Part shown: one piece after another, positions 60,919-64,000 of the stretch
How the letters are laid out: each line of letters opens with the position of its first letter
Numbering within the stretch: the stretch's first letter is position 1
Source: CALMFG01 sp963666035
GTDB taxonomy: Bacteria; Bacillota; Clostridia; Christensenellales; CALMFG01
Assembly: GCA_963666035.2 (NCBI GenBank)
Contig: CAXXJI010000011.1
Location: 1 to 64,000, forward strand
Direction: 5' to 3'
Length of the DNA: 64,000 nt
The notes under the pieces: generated by a model
What the model saw: the letters and a program-made list of their open reading frames with translations, nothing else
Told to the model about the DNA's origin: nothing
Database searches by the model: none
Program-made: the position numbers and the translations under genes

Positions 60919-61176
60919 ATGAAAGATAAGCTGGTCAATATCGGATTTGGAAATATTATTTCGGCCGCCAGGCTGATCGCCATAATTCATCCGGAATCGG
61001 CGCCGGTGAAGCGGCTGATATCCGAGGCGCGCAGCGAGGGCCGACTGATTGACGCCACCTACGGCAGAAAAACGCGTGCGGTGGTTATCATGGATTCCAA
61101 CCACATTATTCTTTCGGCGATGCAGCCCGAAACGGTCAGCGGCAGATTCTTGAACAAAGAGGACAGCGGACGGTGA
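60919..61176 (+). CDS. remA: RemA-like regulator (DUF370)
   Basis: An 85-residue DUF370/RemA protein: MKDKLVNIGFGNIISAARLI, APVKRLISEARSEGRLIDAT and GRKTRAVVIMDSNHIILSAM. RemA in Bacillus is a ring-forming DNA-binding activator of matrix genes; in other Firmicutes its targets vary. The ATG at 60919 follows AAGGGAG and lies eleven bases after yicC. Its stop overlaps the gmk GTG start. Confidence 0.93.
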   Translation: MKDKLVNIGFGNIISAARLIAIIHPESAPVKRLISEARSEGRLIDATYGRKTRAVVIMDSNHIILSAMQPETVSGRFLNKEDSGR

Positions 61177-61791
61177 AAAAAGGGCTTTTAATTGTAGTAT
61201 CCGGCCCTTCGGGAGCGGGAAAGGGCGTCACCTGCAAACGGCTGAAGGAGCTTGCCCCCGATATACGGGTTTCGGTTTCCTGCACTACGCGTGCACCTAG
61301 ACCGGGAGAAGTGGACGGGCAAGCGTACTTCTTTTTGACCGAAAACGTGTTTAACCAAAAAATTGCCGATAGGCGGATTCTTAGAACATGCGGTGTACTT
61401 AAATCACCAGTACGGAACACCCAAGGATTATGTCTTTGAGATGCTGGAACAGGGACATGATGTGATATTGGAAATTGAGGTGCAGGGGGCGTTGATGGTG
61501 AACGCGAATTATCCGGAGGCGATTTTGTTGTTTGTGTTGCCGCCGTCATTGGTGGAGCTGGAACAAAGGCTGAAAGCGCGGGGCACCGAAACCGATGAGC
61601 AGACCCAAAAGCGGTTGGAGATTGCAAAAAAAGAAATTGGGTTGCTGAAAGATTATGATTATGTTATAAAGAATGATGAGATTGACAATGCCGCCCGGCA
61701 GATGCTGACGATTATCACAGCAGAGCGCTATGCGGTCAACCGAAATCTTGACTTATCCAAACGATTATTGCAAGGAGAGAATATACTATGA
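61173..61791 (+). pseudogene. gmk: guanylate kinase, interrupted by a frameshift
   Basis: GMK phosphorylates GMP to GDP and is essential in most bacteria. The first frame (from GTG 61173) has the P-loop VVSGPSGAGKGVTCKRL and SVSCTTRAPRPGEVDGQAYF; the second frame continues GGFLEHAVYLNHQYGTPKDY, ILEIEVQGA and the C-terminal lid to the stop at 61791. The join is near 61366-61370: GCCGATAGGCGGA has one base more than the expected Ala-Asp-Gly-Gly codons. Removing one base restores about 205 residues, the normal length. Either a sequencing/assembly error or a real lesion. The stop overlaps the rpoZ ATG. Confidence 0.85.
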
Positions 61792-61994
61792 TGATATACC
61801 CTGAACTTATCGAGCTCATTGAAAAAACAGGAAACCGCTATACGCTGATTATCGAAGCGGCCAAGCGAGCGCGCCAGATCATTGACGGTTCAACGCCTTT
61901 GGTGCAGACCGAAAACAACAACCCGGTGACGCAGGCGGTCAACGAAATCTATCAGGACAAAGTAACTTACATTTCAGCCAAAGAAAGCGTATAA
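61788..61994 (+). CDS. rpoZ: RNA polymerase omega subunit
   Basis: A 68-residue omega subunit that aids assembly of RNA polymerase. It contains NRYTLIIEAAKRARQII and NPVTQAVNEIYQDKVTY, the conserved omega blocks. AAGGAGAG precedes the ATG by about nine bases. The gmk-rpoZ-coaBC order is standard for Firmicutes. Confidence 0.93.
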   Translation: MMIYPELIELIEKTGNRYTLIIEAAKRARQIIDGSTPLVQTENNNPVTQAVNEIYQDKVTYISAKESV

Positions 61995-61997
61995 GCC

Positions 61998-63185
61998 ATG
62001 CTGAGCGGTAAAACGATTATTGTCGGCGTCAGCGGCGGCATAGCGGCCTACAAAACCGCCTATGTGGTCAGCGGCCTTAAGAAATTAGGTGCCGAGGTGA
62101 CGGTCTGTATGACCGAACACGCCAAGGCGTTTGTTTCGCCGCTCACTTTCGAGTCCCTTTCGGGTTCGCCGGTGCTCACCGACGTATTTGAGCGGGGAAC
62201 GCCCTGGGAGATTGAGCATATTGCACTCGCCGAAAAAGCGGACGCATTGATTGTGGCACCGGCTACAGCCAATATCATCGCCAAGCTTTCGGGCGGAATT
62301 GCCGATGACATGCTGACCACCACGTTTTTGGCAGCCACTTGTCCCAAGATCATCGCACCGGCCATGAACACCCATATGTTCGAGGATATGGCCACTCAAT
62401 CCAATATTGAGGTCTTAATCAACCGTGGTATCCGTGTGCTGGATACTGACAGCGGTCTTTTAGCTTGCGGCGATATCGGCGCGGGACGCATGAAAGAGCC
62501 GCAGGAGATTTTGGATGAAGTCATCCGAATCTTAGCGCCTGAAAGCGATTTTTTGGGCAAGAAGGTGTTGATTTCGGCGGGCCCCACCCGCGAATACATG
62601 GACGCCGTGCGGTATCTATCCAATCCTTCCACCGGCAAAATGGGGTTTGCGCTGGCTGAGAATGCCGTGAAGCGGGGAGCCGAGGTCACGATTGTGGCAG
62701 GCCCGGTGGCAGTGGAAGCCCCGAAGGGCGCGCGCGTGGTGCCTGTGGTTTCGGCGGCGGATATGGCAAAAGCGGTGTTTAGTGAGGCGGAAAAGGCCGA
62801 TATCGTTATCATGGCGGCGGCCGTGGCCGACTATACCCCCAAGGTTTATTTTGATCATAAGATTAAAAAAGCGGGCGATATGATGCTGGAGCTTGTGCGC
62901 ACCGAAGATATTCTGGCCAAGCTCGGCAAGGATAAAAGGAATCGTATTCTGATCGGCTTTGCGGCCGAAACCGAGGACTATGAGGAAAACGCGCGGGCTA
63001 AACTGGCGGTGAAAAATCTGGATATGATCGCGCTGAACGACATTAAAGAAACAGGCGCAGGGTTTGGCGCCAGCACCAACCATCTGATTTTGTTCAAAAA
63101 AAGCGGCGAGAGAATTGAGCTTAAAAAAGCATCCAAGCAGGAAGTCGCAGCCAGGATGCTGGATGAAGTCGTAAAACTATTTTAA
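61998..63185 (+). CDS. coaBC: bifunctional phosphopantothenoylcysteine decarboxylase/synthetase
   Basis: Two steps of coenzyme A synthesis in one protein of 395 residues. The CoaC half has the FMN-binding GVSGGIAAYKTAYV, PAMNTHMFED and the catalytic loop GLLACGDIGAGRM; the CoaB half has ISAGPTREYMDAVRYLSNPS (nucleotide and dimer region), AAAVADYTPK and IALNDIKETGAGF. It starts three bases after rpoZ. Confidence 0.97.
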   Translation: MLSGKTIIVGVSGGIAAYKTAYVVSGLKKLGAEVTVCMTEHAKAFVSPLTFESLSGSPVLTDVFERGTPWEIEHIALAEKADALIVAPATANIIAKLSGGIADDMLTTTFLAATCPKIIAPAMNTHMFEDMATQSNIEVLINRGIRVLDTDSGLLACGDIGAGRMKEPQEILDEVIRILAPESDFLGKKVLISAGPTREYMDAVRYLSNPSTGKMGFALAENAVKRGAEVTIVAGPVAVEAPKGARVVPVVSAADMAKAVFSEAEKADIVIMAAAVADYTPKVYFDHKIKKAGDMMLELVRTEDILAKLGKDKRNRILIGFAAETEDYEENARAKLAVKNLDMIALNDIKETGAGFGASTNHLILFKKSGERIELKKASKQEVAARMLDEVVKLF

Positions 63186-63192
63186 GGTAAAG

Positions 63193-63219
63193 AAAAAAAG
63201 CAACCAATCGCGGGCTGCT
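63193..63219 (-). terminator. terminator of rpmB
   Basis: Minus-strand stem AGCAGCC/GGTTGCT (one G-U pair) followed by seven T; coaBC converges on it. Confidence 0.75.
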
Positions 63220-63240
63220 CATTTCAGATCCAAAACACAT

Positions 63241-63432
63241 CTATACGGCACGTTGAACCTTTCCGGATCTTAAGCAGCGCGTACAAACATATTTTTTCTT
63301 CGGGCTTCCGTTTTCAACCACGGTCACGCGTTTGACGTTCGGTGCCCATTTTCTTTTTGTTTTCTTGTGAGAGTGGCTGACATTGTTGCCTGACATGATG
63401 CCTTTGTTGCAGACTTCGCAGTATTTTGCCAT
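63241..63432 (-). CDS. rpmB: 50S ribosomal protein L28
   Basis: A 63-residue large-subunit ribosomal protein: MAKYCEVCNKGIMSGNNVSH, SHKKTKRKWAPNV and VCTRCLRSGKV. Four cysteines (5, 8, 50, 53) make it the zinc-binding (C+) form. AGGAGGT precedes the ATG. It is transcribed away from the Asp23-family gene, the same divergent layout as rpmB/yloU in Bacillus. Confidence 0.96.
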   Translation of the reverse strand: MAKYCEVCNKGIMSGNNVSHSHKKTKRKWAPNVKRVTVVENGSPKKKYVCTRCLRSGKVQRAV

Positions 63433-63472
63433 CTATTTCACCTCCTTTTGAAGGATTAAAACTCCGACCGCT

Positions 63473-63501
63473 ATTGTACCATTTTGCTTTAAACATTGCA
63501 A
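63473..63501 (-). promoter_or_regulatory. sigma-A promoter of rpmB
   Basis: Minus strand TTGCAA (63501-63496), 17-base spacer, TACAAT (63478-63473) with an upstream TG. Confidence 0.75.
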
Positions 63502-63571
63502 GAATTAGTTTTATTCATCACACTACAGATGAAAGATGGCTTGACTTGTGCATAAAAAAAGGTTAAATTGA

Positions 63572-63600
63572 TTGAAGTTCGCACGCTTTTAGGTTAAAAT
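63572..63600 (+). promoter_or_regulatory. sigma-A promoter of the Asp23/Gls24 gene
   Basis: TTGAAG (63572-63577), 17-base spacer, TAAAAT (63595-63600). Confidence 0.7.
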
Positions 63601-63647
63601 ACTATGACAAGGACAAAGGAAGTTTTAAGATTATAAAGGAGCGTTTT

Positions 63648-64000
63648 ATGGGTGTAGGTATGAACAATTCCCTAGGGAAGCTGTACTATTCCGACGAATA
63701 CTTATCCGATCTTGCCGGCCTGTGCGCAATGGAGTGCTATGGTGTGGTTGGCATGTCCTCAAAAAGGGCGGTTGACGGCATCATTGAGTTGGTGAAAGGC
63801 GAGAACCTGAAAAAAGGGGTACGCATCACCACGGATAACGATCAAAATATCAAGATTGATTTATACGTCATCGTTGAGTATGGCGTTTCGATTGCGGCAG
63901 TTGCTAAAAACGTCATAGATACCGTAAAGTACAATGTAGAAAAAGCGACGGGCCTTACCGTCACCGATGTCAACGTCATTGTAGACGGCATAAGAATTTA
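63648..64000 (+). CDS. Asp23/Gls24 (YloU) family protein, 3' end at window edge
   Basis: 117 residues are visible and the frame is open at base 64000, where the last two bases (TA) could begin a stop codon. The sequence matches the Asp23/Gls24 envelope-stress family: GKLYYSDEYLSDLAGLCAME, CYGVVGMSSKRAVDGI and VDLYVIVEYGV-like beta strands ending in VTDVNVIVDGIRI. In Bacillus the homologue YloU precedes the fatty-acid kinase gene fakA, which is expected just beyond the window. AAAGGAGC lies seven bases before the ATG. Confidence 0.9.
   Translation, partial: MGVGMNNSLGKLYYSDEYLSDLAGLCAMECYGVVGMSSKRAVDGIIELVKGENLKKGVRITTDNDQNIKIDLYVIVEYGVSIAAVAKNVIDTVKYNVEKATGLTVTDVNVIVDGIRI

Overview
The window reads as a chromosomal segment of a mid-GC Firmicute, most likely an uncultured member of class Clostridia. 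The main reasons are Firmicutes-type neighbourhoods (yerC-pcrA; yicC-remA-gmk-rpoZ-coaBC; rpmB divergent from an Asp23/yloU gene; zapA-mutS2), a T-box leader on pheST, an ECF transporter S component, consensus sigma-A promoters (TTGACA-17-TATAAT type) in most intergenic gaps, AGGAGG-type ribosome binding sites with many TTG/GTG starts, and U-tract terminators. This placement is inferred from gene content and was not computed.

Layout. 1-10.8 kb: leuS (cut by the window edge), a PPK2 polyphosphate kinase, yerC-pcrA, a leftward operon of DUF1893 / ECF S component / amino-acid kinase, then tyrS, an IMPACT/YigZ protein and an LpxD-like acyltransferase. 10.8-14 kb: a leftward surface-polysaccharide operon (FAD oxidoreductase, GT2, GT4). 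14-21 kb: cysS, a Lit-like (DUF1461) membrane protein, tsaD, a cell-wall amidase, a short unknown protein, and a cysteine desulfurase paired with thiI, which is frameshifted here. 21-26 kb: an L,D-transpeptidase, a degenerate acyltransferase-like protein, TrpB2 and a MATE exporter. 26-30 kb: an isolated phage packaging cassette (regulator, small and large terminase leftward; portal rightward) with its own promoters and terminators but no capsid, tail or integrase. 30-35 kb: pyrimidine-nucleoside phosphorylase, PfkB kinase, YjbQ, pyruvate kinase and an aminotransferase. 36-41 kb: two look-alike membrane proteins and the T-box-controlled pheST operon. 41-50 kb: a sulfotransferase, a ZapA homologue with a huge acidic tail, mutS2, a DUF523 protein and a two-component system followed by an HtrA protease. 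50-57.5 kb: an orphan sugar-binding lipoprotein, an acyltransferase fused to a zinc ribbon, a GltS-like symporter, a two-helix micro-protein, an HD-GYP protein and an FMN-binding lipid-side protein. 57.5-58.6 kb: a small AT-rich gene, tRNA-like debris, then tRNA-Val, a probable 6S RNA and tRNA-Gln on the minus strand. 58.7-64 kb: a TAXI-type binding lipoprotein with an internal duplication, then yicC, remA, gmk (frameshifted), rpoZ, coaBC, rpmB and the start of an Asp23/Gls24 gene.

Most of the window is housekeeping: translation (five synthetase genes, tRNA modification, L28, two tRNAs), envelope building and remodelling, and nucleotide or central metabolism. Two universally conserved genes (thiI, gmk) each carry a one-base frameshift, which suggests either sequence error or unexpected decay. 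The best candidate for something undescribed is the stand-alone terminase/portal cassette at 25.8-29.9 kb.
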